Below, piece by piece: positions 36,516 to 43,643 of a stretch of 59,323 bases of DNA (positions are counted from its first letter, which is position 1; every line of letters starts with the position of its first letter). The position numbers and the translations under genes are program-made. Source of the DNA: Marinobacterium arenosum. GTDB lineage: Bacteria > Pseudomonadota > Gammaproteobacteria > Pseudomonadales > Balneatricaceae. The notes under the pieces are model-generated. The model was not told the origin of the DNA. It saw only the letters and a program-made list of their open reading frames with translations, and ran no database searches. Location: positions 1-59,323 of the forward strand of contig NZ_JAILYN010000031.1 of the NCBI RefSeq assembly GCF_019795155.1, given 5' to 3'.

Positions 36516-36551
36516 CTGCAGAGCGCGCCATCCGGGCGCTGTTGTGGTTCA

Positions 36552-38972
36552 ATGACCACTTGCCAAATGAGCCAAGAATATGTGTCGATGAGTTGCTACC
36601 AGTTTGCCGATTGCCTGTTTGATACCGAACGTGGCCTGCTGATCCGCAACGATCAGCAGCTGCATGTCCGCCCCAAGGTGGCCCAGTTGATGGCCTACCT
36701 GATCGAGCACCGGGACCGGGTGATCAGCAAGGAGGAGCTGCTGACCGAGCTCTGGCAGCATGGCGAGTTCCGGGAAAACTCGTTGACCCAGAGCGTCCGT
36801 GAGGCGCGTCGGTTGCTGGGGGATTCGGCACAGCAGCCGAACTTTATCCGTAACTACCCGCAGCGCGGCTACCAATGGATCGCTCAGGTTGAACGGCAGT
36901 CGGTGCAGCCGGACAGTGCGGCCGACCCGTTGGTTCCGGAAGCTGATGGGGTTGAGCTACTGCCCGGTGAAGGTCGCACGCCGGGCAGGCCGGCCAGGCA
37001 GCGCTGGTTGATGGCGACGCTACTGATGGTGTTGCTGACCCTGGGCGTTGGTGGCTGGTGGCTGCGGCAGGAGCCGCCGGCCTTGCCGGTGCTGGAATCG
37101 GCCGACATTACCGAAAGAACGCCACGGTTGATGGTGATGCCGTTTATCAATGATACCGGCGATCCGGCGCTGCAATGGATGGAGCTGGGCCTCAGCGACA
37201 TGCTTGCCGGCGCGTTGGCCGCTGGCGGTGGGCTGAATGTTATCCCGCCGGCCCAGAGTCACACCCTGCTTGCAGTGGACGGTCTCGACTGGCCGCCCTC
37301 CCCCGATACATTGCAGCCGCTGATGAAACAGCACGGCATCGAGCTGCTGCTGCTCAGCCGGGTTACGCTCTATCGCGATCAACAGGTGCTGAATGTGCGG
37401 CTGTACCGGGCCGACGGCAGGGTCAGCCAGGGCAGTATCGGCTATCCGCAGCTGGCGGTGGCAACCCATGCGGTGGTGGCCCAGCTGCGTCAGTTGATCG
37501 ATCCGCAACAGCCACCAGTGGAAGCGCCGGCGTTGGCCACCCATCCCGCTTCGTTGCAGGATTTCGTGCGTGGCCTGCAGGCATTGCAGCAGCAGGGCGC
37601 ACCATTGGCACAAAACTATTTCGATGCCGCACTGCTGCAGGATGCCGGTAACCAGTGGGCACGCAGCTACGGCGCCATGACCCGGTTGCAGCAGGGACAG
37701 TGGCAGCAGGCGGTCACGCGGTTCGAGCAGATCGATGCCGCCGGTGACCCGAACCTGCAGAACTTTATCTGCCGTTGGCGTGCCGAGGTCGATTATCGGC
37801 GCGGCGAGCTGGCGACGGCCGAACAACGCCTGCGGCAGTGTATCGAGCGGGCGCGGCACAGCGGCGACCAGCGGATCGAGCATCAGAGCTACCGGCTGCT
37901 GGCCCAGATCGCCCATCAGCAGCTGGACTGGCCACAGTTTCGCCAGTGGAGCCGCCGTGCCAGCGCATTGCTGGGCGATAGTGGAGATCTATCGATACAG
38001 GCCGAGCAGCTGTTCTATCTCGGCAATCCGGTCGATTCCGGCCTGGAGAAGGACCCGGCCAATGACCTGCTGCAGAACGGTCCGCGGCTGAAACAGGCGC
38101 TGGCCTACTTCCAGGCGCTGGCCAACCAGCCGATGATCGCCGCGACCCAGTTCGCTCTGGCGCAGAACTACACCCTGCCGCTGGCGGAGCGGGAGGCGGC
38201 GCTGGCGGAAGCGATTATGCTCTGGCGTCAGCTGCAGGCGCCGTTCGAACTGGCCCAGGCGCTGGCCTACCAGGGCTTCTACCGGCTGCAACTGCACCAG
38301 GGTGCCGAAGCAGTGGCGCCGCTGGAGGAGGCGATCGAGCTGGCCGACGGGCTGGGGGCGCGTTATCTGGCCCATCTGAGCCGCTTCTATCGCGCCTTCG
38401 CCGACCTCGATATGGGGCTGGACCGCGGTCAGGGTCGTGACCCTGAAGCGCTGCAGCGGGCCCTGTCGGGCTTTGATCGACTGTTGCAGCAGCCGGATCT
38501 GGCAGCGAAGGAGCGCGCCGACAGCCAGTTCATGCGTGGCTGGGCATTGGCCGGGCTGGACCGCCTCGAAGAGGCGAACCGATCTCTGCAGCGGGCCCGC
38601 GACTGGTACCGCCAGCAGGGTTTCGATACCTCGTTCGGCTATGCGATCTACTCGATGATGTGGAATCACCTGCAGCAAGGCGAGCTGAACCGGGTGGTTG
38701 AGTTGGGTGAAGCGCCGGTCCATACCCGGTTACAGCTGCGTTATCTGGCCGAGGCCTACCACCGGTTACAGGATTACCCCCGGGCACTGGCGATGCTCGA
38801 ACGGATTGTCGAGCAGTTCCCCGTCAGCTGGAGCGATGACCGGCAGTGGCTGGAACGCTATCGCACATTGCCGCAGCTGGGCCTGGGCAGTCCGCCGAGC
38901 CCCTATCTGGTCTACTGTGAAAGCGACTGGCAGCTCGAGCGGAGCGCAGTCAACCTGCGTCCCGCCGACTAA
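36552..38972 (+). CDS. membrane-anchored OmpR/CadC-type regulator with TPR-like sensor domain
   Basis: An 806-aa ToxR/CadC-like regulator. Residues about 14-110 form an OmpR-type winged helix (VRPKVAQLMAYLIEHRDRVISKEELL, then SLTQSVREARRLLG and IRNYPQRGYQWI). One membrane helix follows at 152-171. The rest is periplasmic: a TolB/FlgO-like part (RLMVMPFINDTGDPALQWMELGLSD) and many helical TPR-like repeats. A few cysteines (FICRW, RQCIER, VYCESD) lie on the periplasmic side. In-frame ATGs also exist at 36567 and 36588, so the start is not certain. It is divergent from the thiol-disulfide operon, with phased repeats between. Confidence 0.85.
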   Translation: MTTCQMSQEYVSMSCYQFADCLFDTERGLLIRNDQQLHVRPKVAQLMAYLIEHRDRVISKEELLTELWQHGEFRENSLTQSVREARRLLGDSAQQPNFIRNYPQRGYQWIAQVERQSVQPDSAADPLVPEADGVELLPGEGRTPGRPARQRWLMATLLMVLLTLGVGGWWLRQEPPALPVLESADITERTPRLMVMPFINDTGDPALQWMELGLSDMLAGALAAGGGLNVIPPAQSHTLLAVDGLDWPPSPDTLQPLMKQHGIELLLLSRVTLYRDQQVLNVRLYRADGRVSQGSIGYPQLAVATHAVVAQLRQLIDPQQPPVEAPALATHPASLQDFVRGLQALQQQGAPLAQNYFDAALLQDAGNQWARSYGAMTRLQQGQWQQAVTRFEQIDAAGDPNLQNFICRWRAEVDYRRGELATAEQRLRQCIERARHSGDQRIEHQSYRLLAQIAHQQLDWPQFRQWSRRASALLGDSGDLSIQAEQLFYLGNPVDSGLEKDPANDLLQNGPRLKQALAYFQALANQPMIAATQFALAQNYTLPLAEREAALAEAIMLWRQLQAPFELAQALAYQGFYRLQLHQGAEAVAPLEEAIELADGLGARYLAHLSRFYRAFADLDMGLDRGQGRDPEALQRALSGFDRLLQQPDLAAKERADSQFMRGWALAGLDRLEEANRSLQRARDWYRQQGFDTSFGYAIYSMMWNHLQQGELNRVVELGEAPVHTRLQLRYLAEAYHRLQDYPRALAMLERIVEQFPVSWSDDRQWLERYRTLPQLGLGSPPSPYLVYCESDWQLERSAVNLRPAD

Positions 38973-39099
38973 CCGCCCGGTTGGCTATACTGTGGAGCGA
39001 CGGCTGACCTTTTCGGTCAGCCGGATCTGTGCAGCAGGCCTTGCCGAGTGCCCGGCGACAGGCCCAAGGACTTTAACGACGATGTCGGGAGGCAGCGTT

Positions 39100-39450
39100 A
39101 TGAATACTTTTTCCATCGAATCCTGGTGTAAACCGGTTGGCGCCGATAAGTCGGAGCCGATGGGGATCATCCATTTCCATGTCAGCGATGAAGCGCACTT
39201 GGCGATGGAGCGGGCCGAGGAGCAGCTGGTCAACTCAGCCAATCAGCGGGAGACTGATATCTCGGCGGATATGGAGACTCTTGAACTGGAACTGCCGGAG
39301 GAGTGCGACGCGCTGTCCGACCCTCAGTTCCATGTCTATGTCACCAAGAAAAGCGGCGAGGCACGCGGCCAGTTCTTCCTGATGGGACACCGCGCCAAAG
39401 ATGGCGCGCTGGTGTATTCCAACTCGGTGATGGTCGACCAGCTCGGCTAA
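39100..39450 (+). CDS. hypothetical protein
   Basis: A 116-aa acidic protein I do not recognise. The ATG at 39100 follows GGGAGG, a good ribosome site; the frame is open upstream but overlaps the regulator gene. Features: MNTFSIESWCKPVGADKSEP start, a mixed alpha/beta-looking middle (GIIHFHVSDEAHLAMERAEE), an acidic LELELPEECDAL segment and a C-terminal ALVYSNSVMVDQLG. No signal peptide or membrane segment. It follows the regulator by 127 bp and may be co-transcribed; the next gene is convergent. Confidence 0.6.
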   Translation: MNTFSIESWCKPVGADKSEPMGIIHFHVSDEAHLAMERAEEQLVNSANQRETDISADMETLELELPEECDALSDPQFHVYVTKKSGEARGQFFLMGHRAKDGALVYSNSVMVDQLG

Positions 39451-39529
39451 ATCGCCTACCGGGGCTTGCGGCCCCGTTGCCTGATAGTGCCCGGCGCGGC
39501 CGGGCTGATCGGGGGCTGCCGCCGCCTGG

Positions 39530-40615
39530 CTAGGCCGGCGACGGGCTGTCGTCAGTGATCAGAGGCTCGGGGAGCTCCACCGGCGCCAGATGCTCCTTCT
39601 GGTCGATCTCGGTGCCGAACGCCTCGACGGTGCGCTCCGCCTTGCTGACCGCATCGAAGCGGGCGATATGGAACAGCGCATCACCCTCGTTGACCAGTGG
39701 AATGTTGTTCTGGCCGATTACCAGGCCGTCGAAGGCTGCTTTGATCGGTTCCTGATGCGGGGTGAATGGCGAGCCGATCAAAGCCAGCGTATCACCTTTC
39801 TTGATCCGCTGGCCGAGTTCCGCCTGATTGATGATCAGCCCGTTCTGTGGTGCCCGCAGCCAGCTGCTGGTGCGTGCCACCACCGGCTCAGGGTGCCGTT
39901 TGCCACTGCGCCTTGCCGGCAGCATCTCCAGCCCGCGCATGACGTTCATCAAACCATGCAGACCGCCCCTGATCGCCCGCTCATCCAGCCGCAAGGCTTC
40001 GCCCGCTTCGTAGACGATCACCGGAATGCCGAGGCTTTCCGCGCACTCGCGTAGCGAGCCGTCGCGCAATTCCGAATTGAGGATCACCGGCGCGCCGAAG
40101 TCCCGCGCCATCTGGGCCGAGGTTGGATTATCCAGGTTGGCGCGGATCTGCGGCAGGTTGCTGCGGTTGATGGCGCCGGTATGCAGGTCCACCATGTGGC
40201 TGCAGTGGGCCAGCAGTTCGGTACGGAAGCGGTATGCCAGCCGGCTGGCCAGCGAGCCCTTCTCAGAGCCTGGGAAACAGCGGTTCAGGTCGCGCCGGTC
40301 CGGCAGGTAACGCGAGTGCTGGATGAAGCCGAACAGGTTGACCACCGGTACCACGATCAGGGTACCGCGCAGCCGGCTCAGGCGAGTCTGGCACAGCAGC
40401 CGGCGACAGACCTCGACGCCGTTCAGTTCGTCGCCGTGGATCGCGGCGCTGACCAGCAGCGTCGGGCCCGGCCGGCGGCCGCGCAGCACATGCACGCTGA
40501 CCGACAGCGGCTGGGTGGTGAACAGCGGTGTGATCTCCAGCTCCAGCGCGTGCCAGTGGCCGGGGCTGATCCGCTGGCCCAGCAGCTGCCAGTCGGGCTG
40601 GCGCTTTATCGCCAT
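39530..40615 (-). CDS. succinylglutamate desuccinylase/aspartoacylase-family hydrolase
   Basis: A 361-aa M14-type zinc hydrolase. The zinc site is AAIHGDELNGVEV (H and E) and the later SHMVDLHTG (H); the Arg block is YLPDRRDLNRCFPG. The C-terminal beta region has SWLRAPQNGLIINQ and a biotinyl-like GLVIGQNNIPLVNEGD. Relatives of this type commonly follow rimK. The start overlaps the rimK stop by one base (TGATG), so the two are coupled. A role in trimming RimK products or the poly-glutamate it makes is plausible but not shown. Confidence 0.85.
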   Translation of the reverse strand: MAIKRQPDWQLLGQRISPGHWHALELEITPLFTTQPLSVSVHVLRGRRPGPTLLVSAAIHGDELNGVEVCRRLLCQTRLSRLRGTLIVVPVVNLFGFIQHSRYLPDRRDLNRCFPGSEKGSLASRLAYRFRTELLAHCSHMVDLHTGAINRSNLPQIRANLDNPTSAQMARDFGAPVILNSELRDGSLRECAESLGIPVIVYEAGEALRLDERAIRGGLHGLMNVMRGLEMLPARRSGKRHPEPVVARTSSWLRAPQNGLIINQAELGQRIKKGDTLALIGSPFTPHQEPIKAAFDGLVIGQNNIPLVNEGDALFHIARFDAVSKAERTVEAFGTEIDQKEHLAPVELPEPLITDDSPSPA

Positions 40616-41520
40616 CAGCCCTGGCCCCGGGTGCGGGTGCGGTTGGCGCGGGCATTCTTTTCGATGAACTGCACGATTGCGCCGGCCACATCCTTGCCGG
40701 TGGCGGTTTCTACCCCTTCCAGGCCCGGGCTGGAGTTGACCTCCATCACCAGCGGGCCGCGTTCGGAGCGCAGCAGGTCGACCCCGGCCACATTCAACCC
40801 CATGGTACGGGCCGCCTTGACCGCGGTAGCCCGCTCCGTCGGGGTGATGCGGATCAGTGAGGCGGAACCGCCGCGATGCAGGTTGGAGCGGAACTCGCCC
40901 TCCTGCGCCTGGCGCTTCATCGCCGCCACCACCCGGTCACCGATCACGAAGCAACGGATGTCGGCGCCGCCCGCTTCCTTGATGTACTCCTGCACCATGA
41001 TGTTGGCCTTCAAGCCCATGAAGGCTTCGATTACGCTCTCGGCCGCCTTGCGGGTTTCCGCCAGCACCACGCCGATCCCCTGGGTACCCTCCAGCAGCTT
41101 GATCACTGCCGGGGCGCCGCCGACCATCTTCAGCAGGTCGGGGATGTCGCCCGGCTTGTTGGCGAAGCCGGTGATCGGCAGGCCGATGTTCTTGCGCGCC
41201 AGCAGCTGCAGCGAGCGCAGCTTGTCGCGCGAACGGGTGATCGCCACCGATTCGTTCAACGGATAAACGCCCATCATCTCGAACTGGCGCAGCACGGCGG
41301 TACCGTAAAAGGTCACCGAGGCGCCGATACGCGGAATCACCGCATCGAAGTCCTCCAGCTCCTCGCCGCGGTAGTGCATGCTCTGGTCTTCCGAGTTGAT
41401 GTTCATATAGCAGCGCAATACATCCAGCACCCGGACTTCATGGCCGCGCGCCTGCGCTGCTTCGACCAACCGGCGGGTGGAGTAGAGCTTCGGGTTACGG
41501 GAGAGAATAGCTATCTTCAT
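40615..41520 (-). CDS. rimK: RimK ATP-grasp glutamate ligase
   Basis: ATP-grasp ligase (301 aa, E. coli 300) adding glutamates to the C-terminus of ribosomal protein S6. Landmarks: [73 protein letters not shown], the nucleotide block [32 protein letters not shown] and [13 protein letters not shown] with metal-binding Glu and Asn. In pseudomonads it works with RimA and RimB; rimB is directly upstream here, but no rimA is visible. The operon order is rimB-rimK-hydrolase. Confidence 0.95.
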   Translation of the reverse strand: MKIAILSRNPKLYSTRRLVEAAQARGHEVRVLDVLRCYMNINSEDQSMHYRGEELEDFDAVIPRIGASVTFYGTAVLRQFEMMGVYPLNESVAITRSRDKLRSLQLLARKNIGLPITGFANKPGDIPDLLKMVGGAPAVIKLLEGTQGIGVVLAETRKAAESVIEAFMGLKANIMVQEYIKEAGGADIRCFVIGDRVVAAMKRQAQEGEFRSNLHRGGSASLIRITPTERATAVKAARTMGLNVAGVDLLRSERGPLVMEVNSSPGLEGVETATGKDVAGAIVQFIEKNARANRTRTRGQG

Positions 41521-41523
41521 GGG

Positions 41524-41985
41524 TCACTCCTGTGACGCTGTCATTTGTTCGCTGTCGCTACCCATCAGGTAAGATTTCTGCGGGTCGACAAGAAAACGCC
41601 CCACCATGGCAGTTCGTCCCAGTAACATTCGAAAACGCATGGTATCGCGGTTGGTCAGGGTCATCTCGATTGGGAATCGGTTAATGCCCAGCTGAATGGG
41701 GGTTTCGATCACATAGCGGTCTTCGCGATGGCCGCCGGAGTCGGTGACCTGGCGCACATCCTTCACCGCCGCTTCACAGAACCGCTCGACACTGGTGTCG
41801 TACTGCAACGGGTGTACCCCGAAGCGTACCCAGAGCTGGTCGCCTCGCTTGAAGGGCTCGATACTGAAAGTGTGCAGCGCCGAGGTCCGGGCGCCGGTAT
41901 CAATCTTCGCCTTGATCTGTGCCAGGTCCAGATCGGGCAGGCTGACCCATTCGCGCCAACCGATCGGTTGCTTGCTGGTGGCCAT
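41524..41985 (-). CDS. rimB: RimB-like retropepsin-type protease
   Basis: A 153-aa protein of the family once called ATP-dependent zinc protease and now linked to RimB, an aspartic-protease-like fold. The active-site motif is [13 protein letters not shown] (DTGA). Other blocks are [20 protein letters not shown]-like [33 protein letters not shown]. In pseudomonads RimB removes glutamates added by RimK to S6. The gene ends three bases before rimK begins, which supports that pairing. Confidence 0.85.
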   Translation of the reverse strand: MATSKQPIGWREWVSLPDLDLAQIKAKIDTGARTSALHTFSIEPFKRGDQLWVRFGVHPLQYDTSVERFCEAAVKDVRQVTDSGGHREDRYVIETPIQLGINRFPIEMTLTNRDTMRFRMLLGRTAMVGRFLVDPQKSYLMGSDSEQMTASQE

Positions 41986-41998
41986 CTAAAGTTCCTTG

Positions 41999-42385
41999 TT
42001 AATCGTCATCCGCGTCGGCGTCAGTATCTTCAGCATAGCTTGCCTGCGCTGCAGCGGGCGGTTGATCGGCCAGTGCGAAGAAACGGCGCGGCTTGCCGAT
42101 TACCGTAAGGTAGCGGTTCCAAGCACGTTCGTGAATACTTGCCGGCGCCTTTTCACCTCGGCAGGAGCGTACGAAGTCCGCCTCCTCCTCGTTTATCGGC
42201 TCACGCTGCTGGCTGGCCAGCGCCAGATAAGCCTGACCGTGCTGCAGCAGCAGGTCGGCCTGGGCGCGGGTGAAGTCGCCACTGCGGTGAAAGCCGTATG
42301 GAAAATGGGTATCGTCGCTGAATTTGCCGGTCGCCTGAAAGCTACCCGGCAGCTGTTCTGTCTGAGTCATAATCGAATCGCTCAT
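41999..42385 (-). CDS. maoP: Ori-macrodomain protein MaoP (YifE)
   Basis: A 128-aa DUF413/MaoP protein. The core matches E. coli MaoP: FPYGFHRSGDFTRAQADLLLQHG, REPINEEEADFVRSCRGEK and ERAWNRYLTVIGKPRRFFAL, then an acidic tail ending in DADADDD. MaoP in E. coli organises the Ori macrodomain through a nearby maoS site. I use the ATG at 42385; another ATG lies at 42370. As in E. coli it is divergent from hdfR. It lies just 13 bases before rimB on the same strand, so it may share a transcript. Confidence 0.9.
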   Translation of the reverse strand: MSDSIMTQTEQLPGSFQATGKFSDDTHFPYGFHRSGDFTRAQADLLLQHGQAYLALASQQREPINEEEADFVRSCRGEKAPASIHERAWNRYLTVIGKPRRFFALADQPPAAAQASYAEDTDADADDD

Positions 42386-42502
42386 GCAGGTTGTCAGTGG
42401 GAAATTCGATCGGCTGGGAGTGCGCGGAGTATGGTCAGGGTGTAGGGTTGAGTACAACGAACATTTTTTTTAACAAAGATAAAAAATTTTGCAGGATTAG
42501 CG

Positions 42503-43399
42503 ATGGATACCGAGTTGCTGCGAACCTTCCTTGAGGTGTCCAAGACCCGTCATTTCGGCCACGCAGCGGAAAACCTCTACCTGACCCAATCGGCGGTCAG
42601 CTTTCGGGTGCGTCAGCTGGAAGAACTGCTGGGGGTGAAATTGTTTGAACGCCACCGCCATAACAACCGCTTGACCCCGGCCGGCGAGCGGCTGGTGCCC
42701 CACGCCACGGCGATCCTGACCGCCTGGCAGCGGGCCCGACAGGAGGTCGGCCTGGGCGAGGGACGCAAACTGCAGCTGGCGCTGGGGGCGACGCCGAACC
42801 TCTGGGATGCGCTGCTGCAGCAATCGTTAAGCCGTATCGCCGGCCAGTTGCCGGCGGTGACGTTGCGCACCGAGATGAATGCCGTGCCACAGTTGACCCG
42901 GGCACTGCTGGAACGGACGCTGGACCTGGCATTGATGCTGGATCCGCCAAAGGCGGAGGAGCTGGAGTTACACCAGGTCGGCAGCCTGGTATTGGAGCTG
43001 GTGGCCAGTGAAGCCGAGCTGACGGTGGACCAGTTGGCCAAGCCGGGTTACGTCAGCGTCGACTGGGGCACCCAGTTCAGCGTCCAACAGGCTCGTTTGC
43101 TGGACCTGTCCGGTGGCCCGGTGCTGCACACCGGGCAGAGCCGGATTGCATTGGAGTTCCTGCTGGAGGCCGGCGGCGCCGCCTTCCTGCCGCAATCGAT
43201 GGTGCAGCCCTACCGGCGGGCCGGCCGGCTGTTCGCGGTGCGGGACGCGCCGTTGGTCGAACGCCAGATCCATCTGGTGCACCGGCGCGATTGCGAGCAC
43301 CGGCCGGCGATAGAGTCGGTGTTGGCATTGCTGCAGCAAGCGCCACAGCCGGCTCCAGTCGCAACCGTTAAAGGAGGCTGCCAGGGAGGCAATAGCTGA
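42503..43399 (+). CDS. hdfR: HdfR-like LysR regulator
   Basis: A 298-aa LysR regulator whose N-terminus MDTELLRTFLEVSKTRHFGHAA, followed by LYLTQSAVSF, is almost the same as E. coli HdfR. HdfR represses flhDC and activates gltBD there; targets here are unknown. The divergent partner maoP is conserved, which supports orthology. The effector domain is less conserved and carries an AFLPQSMVQPY stretch. The 117-bp divergent region is AT-rich (AACATTTTTTTTAACAAAG), which probably holds both promoters. Confidence 0.9.
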   Translation: MDTELLRTFLEVSKTRHFGHAAENLYLTQSAVSFRVRQLEELLGVKLFERHRHNNRLTPAGERLVPHATAILTAWQRARQEVGLGEGRKLQLALGATPNLWDALLQQSLSRIAGQLPAVTLRTEMNAVPQLTRALLERTLDLALMLDPPKAEELELHQVGSLVLELVASEAELTVDQLAKPGYVSVDWGTQFSVQQARLLDLSGGPVLHTGQSRIALEFLLEAGGAAFLPQSMVQPYRRAGRLFAVRDAPLVERQIHLVHRRDCEHRPAIESVLALLQQAPQPAPVATVKGGCQGGNS

Positions 43400-43470
43400 G
43401 GATATGCCAGCTTCTGTCGCTCGCGGAACCCAAAAGGGGGATACCAAGCGGGTGGCTACACCGGAAACCT

Positions 43471-43552
43471 GTAGCAGCGGGCTTGGCATGCCCTGTAGGT
43501 ACTGACCGCGATAGCTGCCAGGGAGTAGGTCGCCCTCAGAGCGGGCTGCTAC
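43471..43552. repeat. REP-like palindromic repeat (family A)
   Basis: GTAGCAGCGGGCTTGGCATG ... GTCGCCCTCAGAGCGGGCTG, ending CTGCTAC; the outer arms pair. It lies between convergent hdfR and ptsP and no other terminator is visible there. Confidence 0.7.
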
Positions 43553-43643
43553 GAATCAATCCGCATCGCGTCGGGCTTTCCGGCTCGATGCACTGCTAAT
43601 CGCTTACTGCTTGCTGCTTTAAGCTTCCTTTTGTCCAACCCGA

